This document shows positions 37,176 through 45,026 of a DNA stretch of 64,000 bases, one piece after another. The stretch lies in the NCBI RefSeq assembly GCF_004015185.1, contig NZ_CP025746.1, positions 4,977,776 to 5,041,775 of the forward strand, given 5' to 3'. Under the pieces are notes generated by a model, which saw only the letters and a list, made by a program, of their open reading frames with translations, was not told the DNA's origin and did no database searches. This DNA is from Clostridium manihotivorum (lineage in GTDB: Bacteria > Bacillota > Clostridia > Clostridiales > Clostridiaceae). The translations under genes were made by a program, and so were the position numbers. Position 1 is the stretch's first letter. Every line of letters starts with the position of its first letter.

Positions 37176-37643
37176 CTACTCCTTGCTTTCCTTATTGAAT
37201 AAATCATATGTATTTCTGCAAAACACACTTAGCTTTTCCAGTGCATGAATAAGTACCGCTTCTTCTTGTTCTGATAAGTCAGTTACTGTTGCCTTTACCA
37301 TCTCCAAGTGAAACTTTTCATGAATTCTATAAAGTAACTTACCCTTTTTGGTAAGACTAATCTTCACAACTCTTCTATCTTCTTCAGATCTTATTCTCTC
37401 CACATAACCTTTCTTAACAAGATTATTTATAGCAATAGTCAGGGTGCCAACTGTAATACTTAATTGTTTTGCCACCTCACTCATACTCTTTGAGTCATAG
37501 TACCCTATGGCCTCAATGGTATGAACCTCAGTTATGGAAACATCATTAAATTTACCTGACTTTAGAGCATACTCCTCTATGTTTAAAATCTCATTAAAAA
37601 TATCTACCAGTAAAGAGTTGATAATACTATGAGTATTATTCAT
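37176..37643 (-). CDS. MarR-family regulator, probable FabT-like repressor of fatty acid synthesis
   Basis: 155 residues from ATG 37643 (AGGAGG just upstream). A winged-helix MarR domain with recognition region SKSMSEVAKQLSITVGTLTI and wing SEEDRRVVKISLTKKG. It is the first gene of the fab operon and lies two bases before fabH, the position of FabT in streptococci and of its clostridial counterparts. A 13-bp palindrome TTTGATAATCAAA lies between promoter and start, the type of site FabT binds, so autoregulation and operon repression are inferred. Confidence 0.85.
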   Translation of the reverse strand: MNNTHSIINSLLVDIFNEILNIEEYALKSGKFNDVSITEVHTIEAIGYYDSKSMSEVAKQLSITVGTLTIAINNLVKKGYVERIRSEEDRRVVKISLTKKGKLLYRIHEKFHLEMVKATVTDLSEQEEAVLIHALEKLSVFCRNTYDLFNKESKE

Positions 37644-37660
37644 ATTGCCTCCTAATATAT

Positions 37661-37717
37661 TTTGATAATCAAACTTTTTTATATTCAAAGTATATGGGAA
37701 TTATTTATATCAGTCAA
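37661..37717 (-). promoter_or_regulatory. fab operon promoter and FabT-type operator
   Basis: On the minus strand: -35 TTGACT (37712-37717), exactly 17 bp, -10 TATACT (37689-37694), then a perfect palindrome TTTGAT-A-ATCAAA at 37661-37673, about 15-28 bases past the expected transcription start and just before the ribosome site of the MarR gene. The sequence resembles the known FabT box (TTTGA...TCAAA). Confidence 0.8.
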
Positions 37718-37776
37718 TAGAGAGTTTTTAATGATATGTGCTCAAAATTACATATTTAATCCATTTAATTAAAAAT

Positions 37777-37820
37777 AGCTATGATTATTTCACTTTTATA
37801 TAGCGAAAATAATCATAGCT
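37777..37820 (-). terminator. Terminator downstream of the Fur-family gene
   Basis: AGCTATGATTATTT (37777-37790) and its exact complement (37807-37820) form a 14-bp stem. On the minus strand a T run follows. It lies 180 bp past the fur stop; the region between holds no gene. Confidence 0.75.
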
Positions 37821-37996
37821 TTATATTATTCCTAATATATTAAAAATTTATTCACAATTTTATTAATATACTTCAATAGTTAACTTACTAACTATACGTA
37901 TTATTAACAGAATTTATCTGCGGTTTAATTAGTTTTTTTAATTATTACAACCACACTAAAAGTATTGTGCTAATTAATAATTAATTAACACTTATT

Positions 37997-38410
37997 TTAC
38001 TTTTTATCCTTACATTCTTCACAAATACCTTTAAGCATCAATTTATGTTCTGTAAGTACAAAGCCAGTTTGATTCTTTAAAAGCTCTTCTACTTGCTGCA
38101 TAGGACAAGGCACTTCTATTTGTTTATGACACTTGGAACACTCAAGCTTATGCATGTGCTTATTTTTTCTGATAGTAAAGGAATACTTACCATTGCCTAA
38201 ATCAAACTTTTCTATTATCTCTTTCTCTTCAAATATTTCTAAGGTCCTATACACTGTTGAAAGATTTATATCCATACCGATATTTCTGCATTTATCATAA
38301 ATGAAATCTGCAGATATACTAGAATCATTGTCAGAGAGAATTTCGTATATGGCTATCCTACTCTTTGTTACCTTTATTCCTTTTTCATTTAAGTATTCGC
38401 CAATTCTCAT
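37997..38410 (-). CDS. Fur-family metalloregulator
   Basis: 137 residues. An N-terminal winged helix (VTKSRIAIYEILSDND; recognition ISADFIYDK and NLSTVYRTLEIFEEKEII) and a C-terminal metal/dimer domain (KHMHKLECSKCHKQIEVPCP). Two CxxC pairs (CSKC, CEEC) form the structural zinc site. Fur, Zur and PerR cannot be separated with certainty from these residues. It is followed on the same strand side by an MntP-like exporter gene upstream of it, so metal homeostasis is the local theme. AGGAG precedes the ATG; direct repeats ATATGGTG lie in its promoter region. Confidence 0.9.
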   Translation of the reverse strand: MRIGEYLNEKGIKVTKSRIAIYEILSDNDSSISADFIYDKCRNIGMDINLSTVYRTLEIFEEKEIIEKFDLGNGKYSFTIRKNKHMHKLECSKCHKQIEVPCPMQQVEELLKNQTGFVLTEHKLMLKGICEECKDKK

Positions 38411-38448
38411 ATTCTACTCCTAACATTTTTCTTTAATTATATCATATA

Positions 38449-38478
38449 ATATGGTGTTTTCAACATATGGTGCCATAT
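38449..38478. promoter_or_regulatory. Repeated ATATGGTG motif upstream of the Fur-family gene
   Basis: ATATGGTG occurs at 38449-38456 and again at 38465-38472, 16 bp apart, the second within the dyad ATATGG-TG-CCATAT (38465-38478). The spacing of about 1.5 helical turns and position 40-70 bp before the gene suggest an operator, perhaps for autoregulation. It does not match the classical Fur 19-mer. Confidence 0.5.
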
Positions 38479-38534
38479 ATAATTCTAAACTTATTACGCC
38501 AGCCTCTTACATAAGATGGTTGTCCATTTATTAA

Positions 38535-39086
38535 TTATGAAAATATCATCTTTAATCCAAATAACAAAAGAATTATTCCACCTATGTAGTCTGCATACTT
38601 CGAGATTAACTCTATCCTTCTCATATACCTTGAAAGAAAAAAAGCGCATATACTAAGGAATAACGTAACTATCCCAATGGTAACGGAACTAACAACTATC
38701 ATATAAAACTTCTCCATATGATGAAAAACTGTAAACCCTACAACCAAAGCATCTATACTCACAGAAATGCCTAATACAAGGTACATTTTTGGATTTAAAA
38801 GTAGGCACTGATCTTTCTGCTCCATACCATCCTTTATCATAAACACTCCAGTAAAGGCAATTATCATTCCACCAATTATATTAGGTATAGATGTTATGTA
38901 GTGCTCAAACAACACTCCAAAATAAATTCCTAAAAAAGATAGTAGAAATTGAAAAAATCCAAAGGATATAGCAAATACCACTTTGTTGTATCTTTTCACG
39001 CTGGAATTTATCCCTATACTCAATGCGATAGCCGATGCATCCATAGCTAATGCAATGGAAACAATGATTAAACAATTAATATCCAT
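38535..39086 (-). CDS. mntP: MntP-family manganese efflux pump
   Basis: 183 residues and six hydrophobic helices in two related halves, each beginning with an Asp-containing motif: [14 protein letters not shown] (about 13-26) and [12 protein letters not shown] (about 108-120), the DUF204 pattern of MntP. It exports Mn(II). Length matches the family (about 185). AGAGGG precedes the ATG. I looked for a yybP-ykoY manganese riboswitch upstream and did not see one. Confidence 0.9.
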   Translation of the reverse strand: MDINCLIIVSIALAMDASAIALSIGINSSVKRYNKVVFAISFGFFQFLLSFLGIYFGVLFEHYITSIPNIIGGMIIAFTGVFMIKDGMEQKDQCLLLNPKMYLVLGISVSIDALVVGFTVFHHMEKFYMIVVSSVTIGIVTLFLSICAFFLSRYMRRIELISKYADYIGGIILLLFGLKMIFS

Positions 39087-39386
39087 AGTTTGTCCCTCTT
39101 TTCTTCATAGATCAAAATATCTTATCATAAATAAGATTTGTTTTTCTGCATAAAATGTTATTTATGGATAAGCGAGAAATAAGCAAAATCTTCATAATAT
39201 TATATTTAGGAAACAATTCAATTATTACTAAATATAATTATGAGATAATTCTAAATATATAAACTATATCTTTTTTGATTAATGGGGTTTATATCAGTTA
39301 TATTTTATAGTATAGTATTCATTGTACGTATTATTTATCGAAATAGTATAGCACATTTAAACTAAGTAGTACAAAGGAGAGATATA
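39087..39386. other. Divergent promoter region mntP / pfk
   Basis: 300 bp of AT-rich DNA between divergent starts. For pfk, TTGTAC (39322-39327) and a -10-like TAGTAT about 17 bp downstream could be a promoter. Nothing else is recognisable; no repeat copy is present. Confidence 0.4.
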
Positions 39387-40604
39387 ATGAATTGTATTGT
39401 TGCCCAATCAGGTGGTCCAACTTCAGTTATAAATTCTAGTGTTTTTGGTTTAGTTGAGGCTAATAAAGAATTAAAAATCTATGATAATGTTTATGCTGGA
39501 CTAAATGGCATAGAAGGAATCTTAAATAAGAACATAATAAATTTATCTGCAATGGATAGTAATGAACTTGATACTTTTAGAAGAACTCCATCTTCAGGCT
39601 TAGGTTCTTGCAGATATAAGCTTAAGGATTCTTCCTTATGTGAAGATGAATATATTTCACTTATGTCAATACTTAATGAGCTTAATATTAAGGCATTCTT
39701 CTATATAGGCGGAAATGATTCTATGGATACTACTGCTAAGCTTAGCAAATATGCGAAGGAACATGGTATTGATATCAAATTTATTGGTATTCCAAAAACT
39801 ATTGATAATGATTTGATGTTTACAGATCATACCCCTGGCTTTGGTAGTGCAGCAAAATTCATAGCTACTTCTGTACTGGAAACTTATCTTGACTCAACAG
39901 TATATATAGATAATGGTATATTTATATTAGAAACTATGGGAAGAGACACTGGATGGTTAGCTGCTGCTGGAGCACTAGCTACTGTAGATGGTAGAAGAGC
40001 AGCGGACTATGTATATCTTCCTGAGGTCGCTTTTGATAAAGTAAAGTTTATAAATGATGTAAGAGAAACCTTTATGAAAAATAATCATGTTTATATAGTA
40101 GCATCAGAGGGACTAAGAGATGAAACAGGCAGCTTCTTAACAGCCTCTTCACTTGGAGCTAATCACGATAAGTTTGGACATACCCAACTTGGTGGAGTTG
40201 CTCATTACCTTCGTACTTTAATAATAGATGCTGGAATTACAAGTAGAGTAAAGACTTTAGAGCTTGGTGTACTTCAAAGATGTGCAATGCACTCTGCTTC
40301 GAAGATTGATTTTGAAGAAGCTCACATGGTAGGAAGAGACGCCCTTAAATACTCTGCAGAAGGCTACACTGGTTATATGGTTGCTATAAAGAGAAGTGAA
40401 GGTAACGATTATAGTTCTTCTTCTTTCTTAATAGAAGCAGATAAAGTAGCCAATAAGGTTAAGTATTTCCCATTAGATTGGGTAAACAGTGAAGGTAATA
40501 ATATAACTGAAGAGGCAATTGCTTACCTTAAGCCTCTAGTTTTTGATATACCTGAACTTAAATTCTCAGATTCACTTCCACAATATAAAGTATTTAGAAG
40601 TTAG
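39387..40604 (+). CDS. pfp: Pyrophosphate-dependent 6-phosphofructokinase
   Basis: 405 residues. The phosphate-donor loop reads GGNDSMDT (N110-D111 replacing the Gly of ATP enzymes) and the active-site loop is GIPKTIDND with Lys137 where ATP enzymes have Gly. Both changes mark PPi users. It interconverts fructose 6-phosphate and fructose 1,6-bisphosphate reversibly. AAAGGAGAG precedes the ATG. It is monocistronic and ends at a strong terminator. It is probably a second phosphofructokinase besides an ATP type elsewhere. Confidence 0.9.
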   Translation: MNCIVAQSGGPTSVINSSVFGLVEANKELKIYDNVYAGLNGIEGILNKNIINLSAMDSNELDTFRRTPSSGLGSCRYKLKDSSLCEDEYISLMSILNELNIKAFFYIGGNDSMDTTAKLSKYAKEHGIDIKFIGIPKTIDNDLMFTDHTPGFGSAAKFIATSVLETYLDSTVYIDNGIFILETMGRDTGWLAAAGALATVDGRRAADYVYLPEVAFDKVKFINDVRETFMKNNHVYIVASEGLRDETGSFLTASSLGANHDKFGHTQLGGVAHYLRTLIIDAGITSRVKTLELGVLQRCAMHSASKIDFEEAHMVGRDALKYSAEGYTGYMVAIKRSEGNDYSSSSFLIEADKVANKVKYFPLDWVNSEGNNITEEAIAYLKPLVFDIPELKFSDSLPQYKVFRS

Positions 40605-40619
40605 TTAAAATACTTCTTT

Positions 40620-40647
40620 AAAGCCTCCCATTACTTTGGGAGGCTTT
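40620..40647. terminator. Terminator between pfp and the SufS-like gene
   Basis: AAAGCCTCCCA and TGGGAGGCTTT form an 11-bp stem, with TTACTT loop and A/T runs on both sides; suited to both converging genes. Confidence 0.9.
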
Positions 40648-40673
40648 AATAATATCTGCCTTCTGATTATCTT

Positions 40674-41978
40674 CTATTTATAGAGATTCTTTCTTATTAT
40701 AAACTCTAAAACATTCAAAAATTCATTAATCTCATTTATAGAATTGTACATACCAAAGCTTATCCTAACCATCCCTGGCTTTCCTTCATCGGTTCCATGG
40801 ATAAACTTTATTACTTCCTTATCACTAACACCCAACAACCTCTTTGCATAGGGTTGTGCACAAAAGCAACCACTTCTAACAGCTATTCCCCTTAAATCTG
40901 ATAGCCTTGAAGCTAATTCCTCATGATACATATCTCTTAAATTGATAGATATCAAGCCAAGTTTATTTTTATCTTCTATATCTCCATAGGTAATAACATC
41001 CGGCATGGTTCTAAGACCTTCAATCATATAATCTCTGAGAAGCTCTTCATGTTCCTCTATATTAGAAAAGCCAATCCTATTGAATTCGTAGATAGCTGCT
41101 ACAAGTGCTATAACTCCAAGCACATTAGGAGTCCCCGCCTCATCTCTCTCAGGGGCATCTAACCAATAAATCTCGTCATCTGTAACAATATCAACTGTTC
41201 CTCCACCTTTTAAAAATGGTACCTTATTATTAAATTCATCTTTCTTACCAACTATTGCCCCACTTCCAAAGGGTGCATACATCTTATGTGCAGAAAACAC
41301 CAAATAGTCTATATCATCGTCATCATTCACATAATTCATATCTACTTTTTTATGTGGCACCAATTGTGCACCATCGACTATTATTTGGGCACCATATTTA
41401 TGAGCAATACTTGCTATTCTATGAATGTCATTTACATAACCAGTAACATTGGAGGCTCCTGTTACACTAACTAATTTTATACTTCCATTAGCTTTAACAA
41501 GTTTTTCTTCAAAATCCGCTACTTTAAGTTTACCACTATGATCCACTTCAACATATTCTACTGAACATCGCTCTCTCCAGGGTAAATCATTTGAATGATG
41601 TTCCATTCTTGTGGTTAAAACAATATCTTTCTTATCAGTTACCAAAGTATCAGCTAATACATTTATACCTTCGGTAGTATTTTTTACAAATATAACAGTA
41701 TAGTCATCTCTATTGATGAGGTTAAAAAACTTCAGCACTTCATCTCTTGCTTCATTATAGAGCTCAGTACTTATTTTCGACTTATACCCCTTACCTCTTC
41801 CTATGGATCCATAAAGAGGTAAAAATTTATTTACGCAGTACAAAACTCTTTTTAATGGTGGTGTAGTAGCAGCATTATCAAAATTAATAGGAGTTATATT
41901 TCTTCCATTGGCTAATGGAACAGCTTGTTCTATACCTACAAACAATTCTCTAAAGTTCATTTCTCTTTTTCTCATCAT
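40674..41978 (-). CDS. Class V aminotransferase, cysteine desulfurase (SufS/Csd)-like
   Basis: 434 residues from ATG 41978 (GGAGGGAG upstream; the longer in-frame start lacks a site). PLP fold type I: NFDNAATTP at the start, EHHSNDLPW, VDGAQLVPH, and the PLP lysine in FSAHKMYAPFG (about K232). A Cys-containing loop SGCFCAQPYAKRLLG near 368 corresponds to the catalytic Cys region of group II desulfurases. The N-terminal 35 residues (MNFRELFVGIEQAV) extend beyond SufS. No suf or isc genes are adjacent, so sulfur donor for Fe-S clusters versus a free selenocysteine or cysteine lyase role is open. Confidence 0.82.
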   Translation of the reverse strand: MMRKREMNFRELFVGIEQAVPLANGRNITPINFDNAATTPPLKRVLYCVNKFLPLYGSIGRGKGYKSKISTELYNEARDEVLKFFNLINRDDYTVIFVKNTTEGINVLADTLVTDKKDIVLTTRMEHHSNDLPWRERCSVEYVEVDHSGKLKVADFEEKLVKANGSIKLVSVTGASNVTGYVNDIHRIASIAHKYGAQIIVDGAQLVPHKKVDMNYVNDDDDIDYLVFSAHKMYAPFGSGAIVGKKDEFNNKVPFLKGGGTVDIVTDDEIYWLDAPERDEAGTPNVLGVIALVAAIYEFNRIGFSNIEEHEELLRDYMIEGLRTMPDVITYGDIEDKNKLGLISINLRDMYHEELASRLSDLRGIAVRSGCFCAQPYAKRLLGVSDKEVIKFIHGTDEGKPGMVRISFGMYNSINEINEFLNVLEFIIRKNLYK

Positions 41979-42122
41979 AACAAACTCCCTCCAATATATA
42001 CTATTCACACTTTAGCCTAATGTCCATAAAACTCCCTATATTCTTTCTGCTGATAAACTAATTATTTCAAAGAAATAAAATCATCAATTAAATACTATTG
42101 TTTATATTACTGTTTTAACTTA

Positions 42123-42175
42123 GGCTATGTTTAATAATATTTTTAAAAATTTCAACACAGTACTTTAACATAGCC
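42123..42175. repeat. Family IV miniature element (53 bp)
   Basis: GGCTATGTTTAATAATATTT ... TTTCAACACAGTACTTTAAC, ending ATAGCC. The two ends are inverted repeats (GGCTATGTTTAA and TTTAACATAGCC), and both match the two ends of the relic at 59648-60069. The interior is deleted, leaving the ends joined. Confidence 0.65.
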
Positions 42176-42308
42176 TTAACTTCAAGGTCAGATATAATAA
42201 GCAACTTTAGTTTTATCATTACCCAATGTAAATTTATATGAAATTAATGAAATATTCGTATATATATCACATATACTTAATAAGAGTTTTATTTGGAGGT
42301 ATTATTAA

Positions 42309-42803
42309 GTGAATAAACCAGTTTATGATGATTTAAACTTTGAACCTTTTAAAAGTGAGTATGAATCTTCCTTTCCTGATGCTCCAATACCACTTTACGA
42401 AAGTTCCAACATATTTACAGACAAATTTATTCCATTTTCAGATACACCGGCTCAATTTTCTGAAAATCTATACTTAGGCAATTTGAATAACAGATCAGCT
42501 CTAGGCGATACTTTTAATAAAGTGAAGCTTTCTTCTACTTATTGGTTCAACTCACTGTTCAATAACTCGACAGAAATAAACGGAGGCTATGTTCCTGTTC
42601 CGCTTCATCTATTCGAAGACTTAGATAAGGATTTTGATGATAAAATAGTGGGTGAAAAAATAAATCAAATATTAAATCAAATTGAGCTCAATAATGATTC
42701 AATAATCAAAAGTTTGGCTGCTTATAAGATCCCTGCACCAGTATATAGATTGATTATAAAAAAAGTAATCTATCTGTCCTTACAATACAATTCAAATGAA
42801 TAG
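42309..42803 (+). CDS. Hypothetical protein, family not recognised
   Basis: 164 residues, starting at GTG 42309 with GGAGG nine bases upstream; no in-frame ATG gives a better start. Acidic, Asn/Ser/Phe-rich first half without predicted long helices (NFEPFKSEYESSFPDAPIPL), then a more ordered helical C-terminus (KINQILNQIELNNDSIIKSL, VYRLIIKKVIYLSL). No signal peptide, Cys or metal motif. It stands alone, with a family IV miniature element upstream and two family I modules downstream, whose first hairpin would terminate its transcript. Function unknown. Confidence 0.65.
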   Translation: MNKPVYDDLNFEPFKSEYESSFPDAPIPLYESSNIFTDKFIPFSDTPAQFSENLYLGNLNNRSALGDTFNKVKLSSTYWFNSLFNNSTEINGGYVPVPLHLFEDLDKDFDDKIVGEKINQILNQIELNNDSIIKSLAAYKIPAPVYRLIIKKVIYLSLQYNSNE

Positions 42804-42812
42804 AATTAATGA

Positions 42813-42995
42813 AAAACTCACTGAAGCGATTTTTCTTCAGTGAGTTTTTTTGCGCATCTGCCTTTTCTGAACGTATGTGAAGAAATTCTGGCAGGCGACA
42901 TAATTTTATTTTTTACTGTTAACCCTAAATAGCTACTCCAAAACCTTGACGCTACTAGGTTTACTAATAAAAAATTTTATTCTTTACTTAACAGT
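42813..42995 (+). repeat. Family I intergenic module, copy C (complete)
   Basis: Terminator hairpin ACTCACTGAAG...CTTCAGTGAGT (42813-42850) with seven T, then core GCGCATCTGCC...GGCAGGCGACA (42852-42901), then a tail starting TTTTTTACTGTTAACCC and ending TTAACAGTAAAAAA, whose ends are complementary. It runs straight into the hairpin of copy D. Within the core, CTGCC and GGCAG can pair. This is the best-preserved copy. Confidence 0.85.
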
Positions 42996-43090
42996 AAAAA
43001 ACTCACTGAAGCGATTTTCTTCAGTGAGTTTTTTGCGCATCTGCCTTTTCTGAACGTATGTGAAGAAATTCTGGCAGGCCACATAATTTT
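42996..43090 (+). repeat. Family I intergenic module, copy D
   Basis: The same terminator hairpin as copy C (one base shorter in the loop) at about 42996-43034, then the core at 43035-43085, one substitution different from C. The tail is missing: the MacB-type permease stop codon follows within a few bases, so this hairpin serves as the terminator of the efflux operon. Confidence 0.82.
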
Positions 43091-43096
43091 TGTTTT

Positions 43097-44305
43097 TTAT
43101 TCATATCTTAATGCATCTATAGGATCCAGCTTTGCTGCTTTTCTCGCTGGGTATATGCCGAAGAAAACACCTACACTTGTAGAGAATAGTATTACTAATA
43201 AAATATGCTTTAGAGATAATATAGGTGTCACATTTGCTAAGCTCCCTATGGCATAAGCACCAGCAATACCTATAATCATACCAATTACTCCACCTATAAG
43301 AGATATTATAACTGATTCAGTTAGAAACTGAATCAATATAGTGTTAGTTGTAGCTCCAATAGCTTTTCTTATACCTATTTCCCTAGTTCTCTCTGTAACT
43401 GAAACAAGCATTATATTCATTACCCCAATGCCACCAACTAGTAGAGATATAGCTGCAACAGCACCTATAAATGAAGTAAATATATCAATTACTCTATTGA
43501 TTTGTTCAACCTGCTTCATCAACTTTTCTCCAGTATAAACATTTTTCCCTTTATTATTGTGCCGCGATTCTAAGATATTTATTGCCTCACTGGTTGCACT
43601 ATCCACCTCATCCTTTGATTCTGCTAATATATATATGCCGTCAAAATCTCCACCAATATCATAAATCCACTGCGATGTAGTTATAGGTACTGATAAAAAT
43701 ACTGGTATTTGATCTTGAGCAAATCCAGCCATTAGTTCTGAAGACTTTGTTACCCCAATTATAGTAACCTTTTTAGGAGAACCACTTCTTCCTATTAAGA
43801 AAGATTCCCCTACTACATCTTTATATCCCCAAAAATATTCAGCTGAAATTTCATCAATCACCGCTACATTCTTACCATCTTCTAGTTCTTTCTCATTATA
43901 AAAACGGCCATATAAAAATTCGTAGTTTTGTATATAACTAAAATCCGTATTGCCACCATATACTACAGCTCTTTTACTTTTGTTATTTACTCTAGCTGTT
44001 CCTGATTTTTGTATTAAAGGTGATATATATTTGACATTATCACTCTTCTCTCTTATGGCCTTTATATCATTTAAATTAAAATAATCTGATTGTGCTATCT
44101 CTTGTCCGCTAACCTTAATTTCTACTGTTGAAGATCCTATTTTCTCCAGTTCACCAGTTATACTGGCTTTTCCTCCGCTCCCCAATGATAATATGGCAAT
44201 TACTGAACTTATTCCTATTATTATACCTAGCATCGTTAAAAATGATCTTAGTTTATTAGATTTTATACTATCTAGGGACATTTTGAAGTTTTCTATAAAG
44301 TGCAT
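43097..44305 (-). CDS. MacB-like ABC transporter permease
   Basis: 402 residues. N-terminal transmembrane helix (about 20-45, LRSFLTMLGIIIGISSVIAI), a large MacB-PCD-type extracytoplasmic domain (about 50-275) and three C-terminal helices with the FtsX motif (GGIGVMNIMLVSVTERTREI). It forms the transmembrane part of a tripartite-like efflux system with the ATPase and the HlyD-type protein encoded upstream. In a Gram-positive such systems export peptides or antimicrobial compounds; substrate unknown. It is the last gene of a three-gene operon. Confidence 0.93.
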   Translation of the reverse strand: MHFIENFKMSLDSIKSNKLRSFLTMLGIIIGISSVIAILSLGSGGKASITGELEKIGSSTVEIKVSGQEIAQSDYFNLNDIKAIREKSDNVKYISPLIQKSGTARVNNKSKRAVVYGGNTDFSYIQNYEFLYGRFYNEKELEDGKNVAVIDEISAEYFWGYKDVVGESFLIGRSGSPKKVTIIGVTKSSELMAGFAQDQIPVFLSVPITTSQWIYDIGGDFDGIYILAESKDEVDSATSEAINILESRHNNKGKNVYTGEKLMKQVEQINRVIDIFTSFIGAVAAISLLVGGIGVMNIMLVSVTERTREIGIRKAIGATTNTILIQFLTESVIISLIGGVIGMIIGIAGAYAIGSLANVTPILSLKHILLVILFSTSVGVFFGIYPARKAAKLDPIDALRYE

Positions 44306-44324
44306 ATTAATCCCCCATACTGTT

Positions 44325-45026
44325 TTAGTTGTCTTTGATAACTATTCTATTTTTAACCTTTTCGTCTGCAATTATTAGACCATCTTTAACTTTTACCAAT
44401 CTTTTTGTATAGGAGGCTATATCAGGCTCATGGGTTACCATTATTATAGTAGAACCTTCTTCATTTAAATCTTGAAATATCTTCATAACCTCCAAGCTAA
44501 CTTGAGAATCTAGGTTGCCAGTTGGCTCATCTGCCATTATAAACGATGGAGCATTTACAATAGCTCTAGCAATAGCCACCCTTTGTTTTTGGCCACCGGA
44601 TATCTCATTTGGACGATGCTTTATCCATTTTGTCAAAGAAACCTTTTCTAGAGCAGAAAGGGCTCTTTCTCTTCTATCCTTAGATGAAACTCCCCCATAT
44701 ATCATAGGTAACTCAACATTTTCGAGAATTGTCATCCTAGGTAGAAGATTAAAGTTTTGAAATACAAAGCCTATTTCTTTGTTTCTTACCCTAGCTAGCT
44801 CATTATCCCCCATATTTGAAACATCTTTATTGTTTAATCTATATTTACCTCTATCTAACCTATCTAAGCATCCAAGAATATTCATAAGCGTACTTTTTCC
44901 AGAACCTGATGGCCCCATTATAGATGTAAATTCTCCTTGCTGTATCTTAAGATTCACTCCTTTTAATGCTGTAAAGGATAAATCCCCTGTCTTATACGTC
45001 TTGTAAACATCTACTATCTCAATCAT
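44325..45026 (-). CDS. MacB/LolD-type ABC transporter ATP-binding protein
   Basis: 233 residues. Walker A GPSGSGKST, signature ISGGQKQR, Walker B FIMADEPTGNLDS, switch His in VTHEPD. N-terminal MIEIVDVYKTYKTGD is typical of this class. The start overlaps the stop of the HlyD-type gene by one base (TAATG), and the permease begins 20 bp downstream, so the three subunits are made together. Confidence 0.95.
   Translation of the reverse strand: MIEIVDVYKTYKTGDLSFTALKGVNLKIQQGEFTSIMGPSGSGKSTLMNILGCLDRLDRGKYRLNNKDVSNMGDNELARVRNKEIGFVFQNFNLLPRMTILENVELPMIYGGVSSKDRRERALSALEKVSLTKWIKHRPNEISGGQKQRVAIARAIVNAPSFIMADEPTGNLDSQVSLEVMKIFQDLNEEGSTIIMVTHEPDIASYTKRLVKVKDGLIIADEKVKNRIVIKDN

Noticed and set aside
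39087-39386. Possible yybP-ykoY manganese riboswitch upstream of mntP
   Set aside because: The conserved GGGGAGUA-type bases and paired elements were not found.
42996-43034. C and D hairpins considered as two terminators duplicated by chance
   Set aside because: They are part of the repeated module with the same core after each hairpin, so they are better described as repeat copies that also act as terminators.
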